The notes below the pieces were generated by a model. It searched no databases and was not told the origin of the DNA. It saw only the letters and a program-made list of their open reading frames with translations. The translations under genes and the position numbers were made by a program. Shown here piece after piece: positions 35,331-44,540 of a DNA stretch of 64,000 nucleotides (the first letter of the stretch is position 1; the number at the start of each line of letters is the position of its first letter). Source of the stretch: Bdellovibrionaceae bacterium UBA2316 (lineage in GTDB: Bacteria; Bdellovibrionota; Bdellovibrionia; Bdellovibrionales; Bdellovibrionaceae); contig DDVI01000091.1 in the NCBI GenBank assembly GCA_002345205.1, positions 25,096 to 89,095 of the forward strand. The letters are read 5' to 3'.

Positions 35331-35341
35331 GATGAGGAATT

Positions 35342-36448
35342 ATGAAAATTGAGATCGAGAAAAAAGACTTGCTTACTTTGATCGGTAAGACGTTAAATAT
35401 CGTTGATAAAAAAAATACCATGGCCGTATTGGTAAATGTTTTACTCGATGCTGATCAAGATCGCGTAAAAGTTTTTGCAACGGATTTGGAAGTAAGTTTA
35501 ACTGACGAAGTCTTTGCTAAAGTTTTAGAACCAGGCAAAGTTGTAGTTAGCACAAAAAGTCTTTTCGAAATTTGTCGAAAATTGGATGAAGGTAAAATCC
35601 AACTCGTCAAAAAAGAAAATAACTGGTTAGAAATAAAACAAGGAAAGTTTTCATCTCGCATTGTGGGAGTGAGCCATGAAGACTACCCTATCTTTCCAAC
35701 TTACAATCCTCAATCGTTTATCAAAATCAGTTCACACCTGCTTCGTGAAATGATTGATAAAACTATTTACTCGGTTTCGAACGATGAGACTCGGTACCAT
35801 TTGAACGGAGTTTATTTCGAAGTTTCTCAAACTGGAAATTGTCGAATGGTTGCCACTGATGGACACCGTATGAGTTTGGTTAATAAACAAATCGAACTTG
35901 GTAAAAGTACGACATCTGCGGGAGTGATCATTCCAAGAAAAGGTTTGTACGAAATAAAAAAAATCATCGAGGCAAATCCAGGTGAAGTGGAAATTGCAAT
36001 TGAAGGTTCGCAATTTTACTTAAGAAACAACACGACTACGCTGATGATTCGTTTGATTGAAGGTAAATATCCAAACTATCAACAGTTTATTCCACAGAAC
36101 CTGACTCAGAAAATTAAGTTAAACAAAAATGATTTCTTAACTTCGCTAGAGCGCGTAGCCCTTCTAGCAAATCAAAAATCAAAAGCGGTATTGCTTAATT
36201 TGGCAAAAAATAAAATGGAAATTTCTTCAAACAATCCTGAACTAGGTGAAGCGAAAGAAGAAATGGAAGTTGATTTTTCTGGTAACGAATTAAAAATCGG
36301 TTTCAATGCTCGTTACATCTTGGATGTACTAGCATCAATGGATCAGCCGACAGTTCAACTTGAAGTGAATGATCATTTATCTCCAGGGGTGATTCGTCCG
36401 CTTGATGATCAGTCATACACATGCGTAGTTATGCCAATGAGAATTTAG
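35342..36448 (+). CDS. dnaN: DNA polymerase III beta sliding clamp
   Basis: The ring-shaped processivity clamp of the replicative polymerase, 368 residues, with three similar clamp subdomains. Recognisable are the N-terminal IEKKDLLTLIGKTLNIVDKK, the middle ATDGHRMSLVNKQI, GKYPNYQQFIPQ, and the C-terminal end YTCVVMPMRI (family MPMR motif). It starts with ATG after ATGAGGAAT. The oriC candidate occupies its upstream region, so initiation and dnaN expression may interact. Confidence 0.98.
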   Translation: MKIEIEKKDLLTLIGKTLNIVDKKNTMAVLVNVLLDADQDRVKVFATDLEVSLTDEVFAKVLEPGKVVVSTKSLFEICRKLDEGKIQLVKKENNWLEIKQGKFSSRIVGVSHEDYPIFPTYNPQSFIKISSHLLREMIDKTIYSVSNDETRYHLNGVYFEVSQTGNCRMVATDGHRMSLVNKQIELGKSTTSAGVIIPRKGLYEIKKIIEANPGEVEIAIEGSQFYLRNNTTTLMIRLIEGKYPNYQQFIPQNLTQKIKLNKNDFLTSLERVALLANQKSKAVLLNLAKNKMEISSNNPELGEAKEEMEVDFSGNELKIGFNARYILDVLASMDQPTVQLEVNDHLSPGVIRPLDDQSYTCVVMPMRI

Positions 36449-36480
36449 CGCCTTAATAATTTTTTTCCAAAGGTGCTATT

Positions 36481-37611
36481 TTGTTCGTAGAAAATATTTC
36501 AATAAAAGATTTTAGAAATATAAAATCTTTGCAAACCAGTTTTTCCAAGAACCTAAACGTGTTCTTGGGAAAAAATGGTCAAGGTAAAACAAATCTCCTA
36601 GAGAGTATTTATTTGTTAGTGAATGGAAATTCATTTCGTTATTCAAACAATGAATCGTTCATCAACTATTCCTCGCAGCTGAGTTTGATCCAATCCGTTT
36701 TTCACCAAAATACTTTGAAATATAATTTAAAAATGACGATACAGAAAAATTCCAAAGAGTTTTTTGTAAATGAAAAAAAAATCTCGTCATCACAAATTCA
36801 AAAAAAATTTTCAATCGTTTTATTCTCTCCGGAAAGTTTAAGTTTCATCAAGGAATCTTCAGAATTTCGTCGCGTGCTTGTGGATGAATTTCTGGCGTCT
36901 GTGGATACTAGGAATGTTGATATAGTTTCTGATTTTAAAAAAGCGCTTAAAAACCGCAACCGGCTGCTAAAGGACCTCAGAGATATCAAGATATCAAAAC
37001 AGCAGTTTGACCCCCTCTTTGACTCGTTAACGGAGTTATATCTACAAAAAGCAGCCGATCTTGTGGCACAAAGAATCGACGCATTGGCAAAAATTAAAGG
37101 CGACCTAAATGACAATATGCAATATATCAGTCAGTCCAATGTGGAAATATTTGTGGACTATGTGGCTTCCAATGAGTCTTTTTTAGGACTTTCGCGTACT
37201 GAAATTGTCGAAAAACTTAAAAAACGTGCATCGGAATTAAGATCGGCAGAAGTATCGTCTGGAAGCTCATTAGTTGGCCCTCATAAACACGATATTTTGT
37301 TTCTATATAACCAAAAAGATTCACGATTTTTTTGTTCGCAGGGGCAGCAAAGAGCTATTATATTATCTTTCAAAATGGCTCAAATAGTGTATCATCGAAG
37401 GGTTCACGGAACTTACCCAATTTTACTATTGGATGATGTTCTGTCTGAACTAGACAGCGACAAAAGATTTCGGCTTGTAGAGTTTCTAGAAAAACTAGAA
37501 ACGCAGATTTTTATTACAAGTACCGAAATTGATTCTGTTGAAAATTTGAATAAAGAGAATGTTAAAATTAAGTATTTAGATAATGGAATAATTAAAACGG
37601 ATAGGGATTAA
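36481..37611 (+). CDS. recF: DNA replication and repair protein RecF
   Basis: An SMC-like ATPase acting with RecOR to load RecA at gaps; 376 residues. It has Walker A GKNGQGKTNLLESIY, the ABC signature region SSGSSLVGPHKHDILF and Walker B ILLLDDVLSELD. It begins with a TTG start at 36481, preceded by AAAGGTG. It sits between dnaN and gyrB in the canonical order. Confidence 0.96.
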   Translation: MFVENISIKDFRNIKSLQTSFSKNLNVFLGKNGQGKTNLLESIYLLVNGNSFRYSNNESFINYSSQLSLIQSVFHQNTLKYNLKMTIQKNSKEFFVNEKKISSSQIQKKFSIVLFSPESLSFIKESSEFRRVLVDEFLASVDTRNVDIVSDFKKALKNRNRLLKDLRDIKISKQQFDPLFDSLTELYLQKAADLVAQRIDALAKIKGDLNDNMQYISQSNVEIFVDYVASNESFLGLSRTEIVEKLKKRASELRSAEVSSGSSLVGPHKHDILFLYNQKDSRFFCSQGQQRAIILSFKMAQIVYHRRVHGTYPILLLDDVLSELDSDKRFRLVEFLEKLETQIFITSTEIDSVENLNKENVKIKYLDNGIIKTDRD

Positions 37612-37634
37612 GCGTCTCTAGCTAAAAGGATTTA

Positions 37635-40058
37635 ATGAGCCAGGAAAATAACGTAGAAAATAAGGATTATGGCGCGGATTCGATTCAAGTCCTAGAAGGT
37701 CTTGAGGCCGTAAGAAAAAGACCCGGTATGTATATCGGTGATACTGGATTTCGCGGATTTCATCACCTTGTGTATGAAATCGTGGATAACTCGGTTGACG
37801 AAGCCCTTGCCGGCTTTTGTAAACACATTCTGATCAACATCAACGTAGATGGATCCATCACGGTGCAAGACGATGGACGTGGTGTTCCTGTTTCCGCTCA
37901 CAAAGCCGGTAAATCGGCACTAGAGATCGTTTACACAGTTCTTCATGCGGGTGGAAAATTCGATGGAAGTTCATACAAAGTATCCGGCGGTCTACATGGC
38001 GTGGGTGCTTCTGTGGTGAATGCCCTATCTTCGTTTTGTTTGGTGGAAAGTTCTCGTGAAGGTTTTGTGTGGTCACAACGGTACGAAAAAGGTATTCCAC
38101 AAACGAGCGTTGAAAAAGGTGCTGCGACTAACAAAACTGGAACCAAAGTTACATTCAAACCAGATCGCGAAATTTTCAAAGATGAAACGATCGAATTTGA
38201 TTTCACTTACCTATGTAACCGTTTCCGTGAACTTGCTTTCTTGAATGCGGGTTTACATTTCTCTGTTTCTGATGATCGCACTCAGAAAAAACAAGATTTC
38301 CAATTCTCTAAAGGGGTTGCGGAATTTGTTAGTTACATGAATCAATCCAAAAAACCCGTGCACAATGAAGTGATTTATTTCAAAGGTGAAAAAGATACCG
38401 TTGAAGTTGAAATCGCAGCTCAGTGGAATGATTCTTATTCAGAATCTATTTTCACATATTGTAATAATATTAATACTCACGAAGGCGGTACTCACTTGAT
38501 GGGTTTCCGTGCGGCTCTAACTCGTACGACGAATGCATACGCTACCGCTAAAGGCCTCCTAAAAGATATGAAAGAAAATCTTGAGGGTGAAGATATTCGT
38601 GAAGGAATGGCGGCCGTTATTTCTGTAAAAGTTCGCGAACCACAGTTTGAAGGTCAAACTAAAACTAAACTTGGTAATACTGAAGTTAAAGGTATCGTAG
38701 AATCATTGGTAAATGAAAAGCTTGCGGATTGGCTTGATCGTAATCCAAGTGTTGCAAAGCAAATTATTCAAAAATGTGCGGATGCTGCTCGCGCGCGTGA
38801 TGCCGCTAGAAAAGCTCGTGAATTAACTCGTCGGAAATCGGCCTTAGATGGTGGTTCCTTACCTGGAAAAATGGCAGACTGCCAAGAACGTGACCCAGCA
38901 CTTTGCGAATTGTATCTGGTCGAGGGTGATTCTGCCGGCGGTTCAGCAAAACAGGCACGTGATCGTAAAACTCAAGCCGTTTTACCTTTGAAAGGTAAAA
39001 TCCTTAACGTAGAAAAAGCACGTTTTGATAAAATGTTATCGAATGACGAGATCAGAACAATGATTTCCGCATTCGGTACAGGTATAGGTAAAGAAAATGT
39101 GAGCGCTGATAAAATTCGTTATCATAAGATCATTATCATGACCGATGCCGATGTAGATGGGTCGCATATCCGTACACTGCTTTTGACGTTTTTCTATCGT
39201 CAAATGCCAGAGGTGCTTGAACGTGGTTATATCTACATTGCTCAACCACCGTTATACCGCGCGAAAAAAGGCCAATCAGAAACATACCTGAAAGACGACA
39301 ATGCTCTAACAGAATATCTACTGAATCTTGGTTTAACAGGTTTTAAATTGTTAGATAAAAATCTTCCTGCTGAAGATATGAAAAAATTCATTTTAAGTAT
39401 TCAGAGATTAACTCAGTTACTTAAAACGAGTGCGGCTAAATATGATCCAGACTTTATTTATTTCCTTCTTTCAAAAGTATCTGACTGGGAAAAGAAATTA
39501 TTGGATCTAGACCTATACCCGGCACTGTTTGAAGATTATAAATCTTGGACAGTAAGTAATTCGCAATTAGGCATTACAGATATCGAATTCCGTTTGGTTA
39601 AAGGTGCGAGTGAAGCCGAAAATTATTACGAATTAACAACACATAAGTACGCCGATAAAAAACAGTCTGAAGTTTCATTAAAACTTGTAACTTCAGCATT
39701 AATGACAGAATTGAAAAATATTTGGCAGACTATCCAAGGATACTCGATGTTACCTATCAATGTAAAAATTGGTAACGATGAGCTTTCTTTTGATAACTAC
39801 AAAGAATTTTATGAAGAGATGATGGAAGCGACTAAAAAAGGAATCTACATCCAACGCTATAAAGGATTAGGAGAGATGAACCCAGAACAGCTTTGGGACA
39901 CGACTTTAAATCCTGAAAATAGACGATTATTGCAAGTAACTATTACTGATGCCGTTTCAGCGGATGAAACCTTCAGTATTTTGATGGGCGAACAGGTTGA
40001 ACCACGCAGACAGTTTATTCACGACAATGCGTTGTTGGCTAGATCGCTTGATGTGTAG
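37635..40058 (+). CDS. gyrB: DNA gyrase subunit B
   Basis: The ATPase subunit of gyrase, 807 residues. The GHKL ATP-binding part has RKRPGMYIGDTG, EIVDNSVDEALAG and the SGGLHGVGASVVNAL loop. The TOPRIM part begins at YLVEGDSAGGSAKQARDR and continues with LPLKGKILNVEKA, DADVDGSHIRTLLLTF and the C-terminal YKGLGEMNPEQLWDTT. The EGDSAGGSAK and PLRG-type blocks match GyrB rather than a fragment. There is an 18-base gap to a ribosome-binding-site-like AAAAGGA upstream. Confidence 0.98.
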   Translation: MSQENNVENKDYGADSIQVLEGLEAVRKRPGMYIGDTGFRGFHHLVYEIVDNSVDEALAGFCKHILININVDGSITVQDDGRGVPVSAHKAGKSALEIVYTVLHAGGKFDGSSYKVSGGLHGVGASVVNALSSFCLVESSREGFVWSQRYEKGIPQTSVEKGAATNKTGTKVTFKPDREIFKDETIEFDFTYLCNRFRELAFLNAGLHFSVSDDRTQKKQDFQFSKGVAEFVSYMNQSKKPVHNEVIYFKGEKDTVEVEIAAQWNDSYSESIFTYCNNINTHEGGTHLMGFRAALTRTTNAYATAKGLLKDMKENLEGEDIREGMAAVISVKVREPQFEGQTKTKLGNTEVKGIVESLVNEKLADWLDRNPSVAKQIIQKCADAARARDAARKARELTRRKSALDGGSLPGKMADCQERDPALCELYLVEGDSAGGSAKQARDRKTQAVLPLKGKILNVEKARFDKMLSNDEIRTMISAFGTGIGKENVSADKIRYHKIIIMTDADVDGSHIRTLLLTFFYRQMPEVLERGYIYIAQPPLYRAKKGQSETYLKDDNALTEYLLNLGLTGFKLLDKNLPAEDMKKFILSIQRLTQLLKTSAAKYDPDFIYFLLSKVSDWEKKLLDLDLYPALFEDYKSWTVSNSQLGITDIEFRLVKGASEAENYYELTTHKYADKKQSEVSLKLVTSALMTELKNIWQTIQGYSMLPINVKIGNDELSFDNYKEFYEEMMEATKKGIYIQRYKGLGEMNPEQLWDTTLNPENRRLLQVTITDAVSADETFSILMGEQVEPRRQFIHDNALLARSLDV

Positions 40059-40119
40059 TTAGAAACTAGAATTTTTATTTAATTGGTCTCTAAGAATCTG
40101 AGACTTGGAAGAGGTGTTT

Positions 40120-42594
40120 ATGGAAATGGAAAAAGGGATTTCTACCATTGATATAAATAAAGAAATGCGTGAAGCGTACTTACAGTACTCAATGTCAGTT
40201 ATTGTGGGACGTGCTTTGCCCGACGTTCGTGATGGATTGAAACCAGTGCACCGTCGTATTTTATTTGCTCAACATGAAATGAGTAATACTCATGATAAAC
40301 CATACAAAAAATCGGCCCGTGTTGTCGGCGATGTGATCGGTAAATACCATCCACATGGTGACACTGCGGTTTATGATTCTATCGTTCGTATGGCTCAAGA
40401 GTTTTCTCTGCGTTATCCGCTTGAAGACGGTCAAGGTAACTTCGGTTCTATCGATGGCGATTCTCCGGCGGCGATGAGGTATACGGAAATTCGTATGACT
40501 CGTCTAGCAGAAGAATTACTAGAAGATATTGATAAAGAAACCGTTCCATTTGGGCCGAACTACGATGACTCATTAGAAATTCCGTTAGTACTGCCAGCGA
40601 AATTTCCATGTTTATTAGTAAATGGATCATCAGGTATCGCAGTCGGTATGGCGACAAATATTCCGCCTCATAATTTAGGCGAAGTTATCGATGGTTGTAT
40701 TCATTTAATTCAAAATCCAAAGTGTTCGATTGATGATTTGATTGCAAAAATTCCAGGACCGGACTTCCCTACTGCGGGCGTAATTGCGGGACGTGAAGGC
40801 GTTATCCAAGCATACAAAAAAGGGCGTGGAATCATTACGATTAAAGCGGTTGCTGAAATCGTTGCAAAAAAAGATCATGAAGAAATCATCGTATCTGAAA
40901 TTCCATATCAAGTTAACAAAGCAAAATTGATTGAAAGTATCGCGGACCTAGTTCGTGAAAAAACAATCGAAGGTATATCCGATATCCGTGATGAATCATC
41001 GCGTGAAGGTATGCGTATTCTGATCGTTTTAAAACGCGGTGAAAATGCATCGGTTGTTTTAAATCGTTTATTTAAATACACACAAATGCAAGTTAGCTTC
41101 GGTATTATCATGCTGGCTCTTGATAAAAAGAATCAGCCGATAACATTCGATCTTAAACAAATGTTAGAAGCCTTTGTTGATCACCGCCGTGAGGTTGTGA
41201 CTCGCAGATGTTTATTTGATTTGAAAAAAGCGCAAGAAAAAGCTCATATCCTAGAAGGTCTGAAAAAAGCTCTAGATTATATAGATGCCGTAATCGCCAC
41301 TATCCGCGGTTCTTCAGAGGCTTCGGTAGCAAAAGAGCGCTTGATTGCACAGTTCGAATTTTCTGAACGTCAAGCTGTAGCGATTTTAGAAATGAGATTA
41401 CAACGTTTAACTGGTTTAGAGCGTGATAAAATCCTTAATGAACTTGCGGAATTATTAAAACACATCGACTGGTTGAAATTTATCCTTAGCGACGTTAACG
41501 AAATTTACAAATTGATCGTTGGCGAACTTGAGGAAATCAGAAATAAATATTCTGACAAACGTCGTACACAATTGGACGGCAGCCTTGATGATCTTGAAGA
41601 TGAAGACTTAATCGCAGATGAAGAAGTGGTTGTTACAATCACAAACACTGGCTACATCAAACGTATCCCTACCGATGAATACCGCACGCAAAAACGTGGT
41701 GGTAAAGGTACAAAAGGAATGGAAACGCGTGAAGAAGATTACGTGACTGATATCTTTACGGCATCGACTAAAACAATGCTTCTTGTTTTCACTGACAAGG
41801 GTAAAGTTTACTGGTGTAAAGTTCATAAACTACCATTAGGCAGTCGAACATCTAAAGGTAAAGCGATCCACAACGTGGTACAAATTGACTCAAACGAACG
41901 CGTAAGAGCGATTTTGCCGGTTGAGGAGTTCTCTGAAAATAAATACGTGGTTATGTTGACTGAAAAAGGTGTAATCAAGAAAACTTCTTTAGACGCCTTC
42001 TCTAACCCAAGAACTAACGGTATCATCGCATTAACTACGGATCTTGAAGATGGTGTGATTGATGCTCAAATTTCTGATGGAACGTCAGATATTTTCATCG
42101 CTACTAAAGAAGGTATGTCGATTCGTTTCGATGAATCAGACGTCCGTGCTATGGGTCGTAGTGCTCGCGGTGTGAAAGGTATCACACTAGAAAAAGACGA
42201 TTCGGTCGTCGCTATGACAGTACTTGAAAGAAACACGAAATCTACAATCTTGATGGTAACATCTAAAGGTTACGGTAAACGAACTAGTATGGAAGAATAC
42301 CGCACGCAAGGTCGCGGTGGTGTTGGTATTATTACTCAGAAAACAACTGATAAAGTTGGTTTCGTAATTGGAACTAAAAAAGTAGAAGATACTCAAGACT
42401 TGATGATCTCAACTGACAAAGGCCAAGTTATCCGTATGGGTATTGGTGGTATCTCGGTAATCGGTCGCAACACTCAAGGTGTTCGTTTGATTAACTTAGA
42501 TGACAAAGATGAAGTCGTATCGGGATTTGCTGTTATTGACCTACTAGAAGACACTGAAGCACCTCAAACACCGCCAACGGAAAATAAACACTAG
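40120..42594 (+). CDS. gyrA: DNA gyrase subunit A
   Basis: The DNA cleavage/religation subunit of gyrase, 824 residues from MEMEKGIST. An upstream in-frame TTG at 40105 is less likely because GGAAGAGG lies 6 bases before the ATG at 40120. The catalytic tyrosine is in AAMRYTEIRM. The quinolone-pocket helix reads HPHGDTAVYDSIVRMAQ, with Thr at the position of E. coli Ser83 and the acidic residue four positions later retained. The C-terminal beta-pinwheel has the GyrA box QKRGGKG, which distinguishes it from ParC. Confidence 0.98.
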   Translation: MEMEKGISTIDINKEMREAYLQYSMSVIVGRALPDVRDGLKPVHRRILFAQHEMSNTHDKPYKKSARVVGDVIGKYHPHGDTAVYDSIVRMAQEFSLRYPLEDGQGNFGSIDGDSPAAMRYTEIRMTRLAEELLEDIDKETVPFGPNYDDSLEIPLVLPAKFPCLLVNGSSGIAVGMATNIPPHNLGEVIDGCIHLIQNPKCSIDDLIAKIPGPDFPTAGVIAGREGVIQAYKKGRGIITIKAVAEIVAKKDHEEIIVSEIPYQVNKAKLIESIADLVREKTIEGISDIRDESSREGMRILIVLKRGENASVVLNRLFKYTQMQVSFGIIMLALDKKNQPITFDLKQMLEAFVDHRREVVTRRCLFDLKKAQEKAHILEGLKKALDYIDAVIATIRGSSEASVAKERLIAQFEFSERQAVAILEMRLQRLTGLERDKILNELAELLKHIDWLKFILSDVNEIYKLIVGELEEIRNKYSDKRRTQLDGSLDDLEDEDLIADEEVVVTITNTGYIKRIPTDEYRTQKRGGKGTKGMETREEDYVTDIFTASTKTMLLVFTDKGKVYWCKVHKLPLGSRTSKGKAIHNVVQIDSNERVRAILPVEEFSENKYVVMLTEKGVIKKTSLDAFSNPRTNGIIALTTDLEDGVIDAQISDGTSDIFIATKEGMSIRFDESDVRAMGRSARGVKGITLEKDDSVVAMTVLERNTKSTILMVTSKGYGKRTSMEEYRTQGRGGVGIITQKTTDKVGFVIGTKKVEDTQDLMISTDKGQVIRMGIGGISVIGRNTQGVRLINLDDKDEVVSGFAVIDLLEDTEAPQTPPTENKH

Positions 42595-42601
42595 TTGTTA
42601 G

Positions 42602-43402
42602 ATGTTTAAATTCATATTGGCTTGCTTGATCTTTACGCTCATCAGCTGTTCACCTCCTGAAAAAAAAGAATTTCAGCGGGGTGAACGCGGTGTTTCGAGA
42701 AATGATTTCAAATCGGCCATTATGCATTTTGATAATGCAATTAAAGTGGCTCCAGAATCTATCTGGGCGCTGAAATCAGCCAGGGAAGCGGCCCGCGTGA
42801 GTCACTACCTAGAAAAAGATTTTAACACAGCCATTCGCTTTTATCGTCATATGGTTCTGTATTCTGATAATTCGGAAGAAAGAAACAAATCTCAGAAAGA
42901 AATAGCGTATCTTTATTTCGATTCTCTACAGAATTATCCACAGGCCATTATAGAATTTTATAAACTTTTGCAAATGTCGGATAAAGATTTTGAAATTGCG
43001 ACTTATAAGCTAGCAATTGCACGAGCGAACTATTATTTAAATCAATTTAATCAGGCACTCAGTGAAATAGGTGAAATCATTCGTTTGAAAATTACGGACG
43101 AGTTGCAATTTGATACTCAATTGCTTCAAGGAAATATTTTTGTCGCACAAAAATCGTTTGTAAAAGCGATTGTAGTTTTCAATGAACTACTTAAAAAATT
43201 TCCAGAAAAGTCAGAGAAAGAAAATGTCGCTCTTACGTTAACTGTCTGCTACGAAGAAAATTTTCAATACAAGGACGCGATTCAGATTTTAGAAACGCTT
43301 AGAAATAAGTACTCGCCTCCTGAATACATTGAACTGCGTATTAAGCGAATCAACGAACGCATCAAGAACCAGCCGGGCGCTAAAGGATTGCATAGAAAAT
43401 GA
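42602..43402 (+). CDS. TPR-repeat lipoprotein
   Basis: A 266-residue lipoprotein of unknown specific role. Residues 1-16 form a signal peptide with lipobox LISC. The remainder is helical, with several tetratricopeptide-like units (about 32-62 DFKSAIMHFDNAIKVAPES, 75-110, 115-140 YPQAIIEFYKLL, 185-215 SFVKAIVVFNELLKKFPE, 225-250). This arrangement suggests a scaffold in the periplasm, like BamD or the Tol-Pal-linked CpoB, but no family-specific motif was identified. It follows gyrA by 7 bases and overlaps the next gene by ATGA. Confidence 0.75.
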   Translation: MFKFILACLIFTLISCSPPEKKEFQRGERGVSRNDFKSAIMHFDNAIKVAPESIWALKSAREAARVSHYLEKDFNTAIRFYRHMVLYSDNSEERNKSQKEIAYLYFDSLQNYPQAIIEFYKLLQMSDKDFEIATYKLAIARANYYLNQFNQALSEIGEIIRLKITDELQFDTQLLQGNIFVAQKSFVKAIVVFNELLKKFPEKSEKENVALTLTVCYEENFQYKDAIQILETLRNKYSPPEYIELRIKRINERIKNQPGAKGLHRK

Positions 43403-43620
43403 ATAAATATATTGTCTTTGCGGGAATTGGGTTCGAACTGGTGGGTCTAATTATTGTCAGCGTTTACGCCGGTGAATACTTGGAAACGCTCAAACCCACA
43501 AAAGGTTTGTGGGTAGCAGGTTTTATTTTACTTTCATTAGTAGGCTGGATGATTCATTTGCTAGCTATGCTTAAAAGCACCCAGAAGCAAAAAACGGACT
43601 CTAACGACAAAGCTAGTTAG
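43399..43620 (+). CDS. Two-helix membrane protein, AtpZ-like
   Basis: A 73-residue membrane protein with two hydrophobic helices (about 5-27 and 38-60) and a charged C-terminal tail. The pattern FAGIGFELVGLIIVSVYAGEYL resembles AtpZ/ATPase_gene1, a small protein encoded ahead of atpI-atpB in many bacteria and implicated in F0 assembly or ion uptake. The atpI-like, atpB and atpE genes start 550 bases further on, supporting this reading. Its ATG overlaps the TPR lipoprotein stop. It overlaps the opposing secreted protein gene by 8 bases at the 3' end. Confidence 0.65.
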   Translation: MNKYIVFAGIGFELVGLIIVSVYAGEYLETLKPTKGLWVAGFILLSLVGWMIHLLAMLKSTQKQKTDSNDKAS

Positions 43621-44044
43621 GTAAACACCCGATTTCAGTGTTCCACCCGTTTCCGTGGGTTACGGAAATTGTGGCTGGGCTGGATTTAGCTTCGATAAAC
43701 TCATATTTTGAACTTTGTGCGGAGTACGGGTCAGTGATTGTAACCGTCAGACCATAGCCTTTCGTTAAATAGAGTCGAATAGACTCAGATCTTCCGCCCT
43801 GGGAGGCCAACAAATCCAACCGATACGGTTTCTTTGAATCCAACCGATCGACTTCAAATCCTAAGATAGTTACTAAACCATGACTTTGAACAAGGTACTG
43901 AGTTAAAACTCCGTCGGATATCGGTCGTGGCTGAACTAGAGTAGGAGCTAGTTGCTGACGATCAGCCTTTGTTTTTAAGACACAATAGAAAGTTTGAGCC
44001 TGAGAACCAAATGACAATAATAGAATTAGAAGGAGTGCTTTCAT
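43613..44044 (-). CDS. Small secreted protein of unknown function
   Basis: 143 residues with a clear signal peptide (residues 1-16, KALLLILLLSFGSQAQ). The mature protein is about 127 residues with one cysteine near each end (FYCVLK, IGCLPN), which may pair, and beta-rich content. The only minus-strand gene between gyrA and atpE, it interrupts the AtpZ-like and atpI-like genes. No family was recognised. Confidence 0.65.
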   Translation of the reverse strand: MKALLLILLLSFGSQAQTFYCVLKTKADRQQLAPTLVQPRPISDGVLTQYLVQSHGLVTILGFEVDRLDSKKPYRLDLLASQGGRSESIRLYLTKGYGLTVTITDPYSAQSSKYEFIEAKSSPATISVTHGNGWNTEIGCLPN

Positions 44045-44171
44045 AGATAGGCAATTTACAGAGTTTTTTCGTATCTGCCAATGAACTGGGTTTAGACATA
44101 TAAAAAAGGAAGTCCCTAGGTCAGCCTTTAAATCATTGAAATGACTTGGAAAAAACTTAGATCTGGGGTAG

Positions 44172-44540
44172 ATGATGGCTGTGTTAGCAATTCGTTTTAT
44201 ATTTTGGATTTCCCTAGTTCAGGTTCTAATTACGGGATTAGCCGGTTTTATATGGCCCCTCAAGTGGGCTTCAATTACCTGCGGAAGTGCAATTTCATTA
44301 GTTAATTTATGGGTATTGGCGACTGCTTGGTATTTCATTTTTTACAAAAAAAGAGTTGCCCCTTCTGTGAGTGTTGTTGTAATTAAATACGGAATTTTGA
44401 TTTTAATTTTCTCGCAAATACCAAAGGTTAACTGGGTAGACCAAAACGCTCTTGTAATGGGAGTCTTAATAAACCCGGTAGCTTTGTTAGTCGGCGGAAT
44501 GTTAGCGAAATTAACTCAAAAAAATAGTAGAGGAAGTTAA
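44172..44540 (+). CDS. atpI: ATP synthase subunit I-like membrane protein
   Basis: 122 residues with four hydrophobic segments, consistent with the AtpI family that assists c-ring assembly. The assignment rests on topology, size and position directly before atpB (its stop and the atpB start share TAATG). Sequence conservation in this family is low. Two adjacent ATG codons are possible starts. Confidence 0.8.
   Translation: MMAVLAIRFIFWISLVQVLITGLAGFIWPLKWASITCGSAISLVNLWVLATAWYFIFYKKRVAPSVSVVVIKYGILILIFSQIPKVNWVDQNALVMGVLINPVALLVGGMLAKLTQKNSRGS

Larger units (their letters stand above)
35119..35341. other. oriC: Candidate replication origin oriC (dnaA-dnaN spacer)
   Basis: 223 non-coding bases. 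From left to right there is a weak box TTTTACACA (minus, 35127-35135), a perfect DnaA box TTATCCACA (minus, 35139-35147), TTATCCACT (plus, 35219-35227), a 6-bp inverted repeat (35250-35262), and a degenerate box AAATCCACA (35270-35278). A short GC-rich step, five CTA trinucleotides (35282-35296) and an AT-rich run to about 35330 complete it. The order box, GC step, trinucleotides, AT-rich element matches the DnaA-box/DnaA-trio/unwinding-element design described for Bacillus subtilis. Divergent strand bias on either side supports an origin here. Confidence 0.85.
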
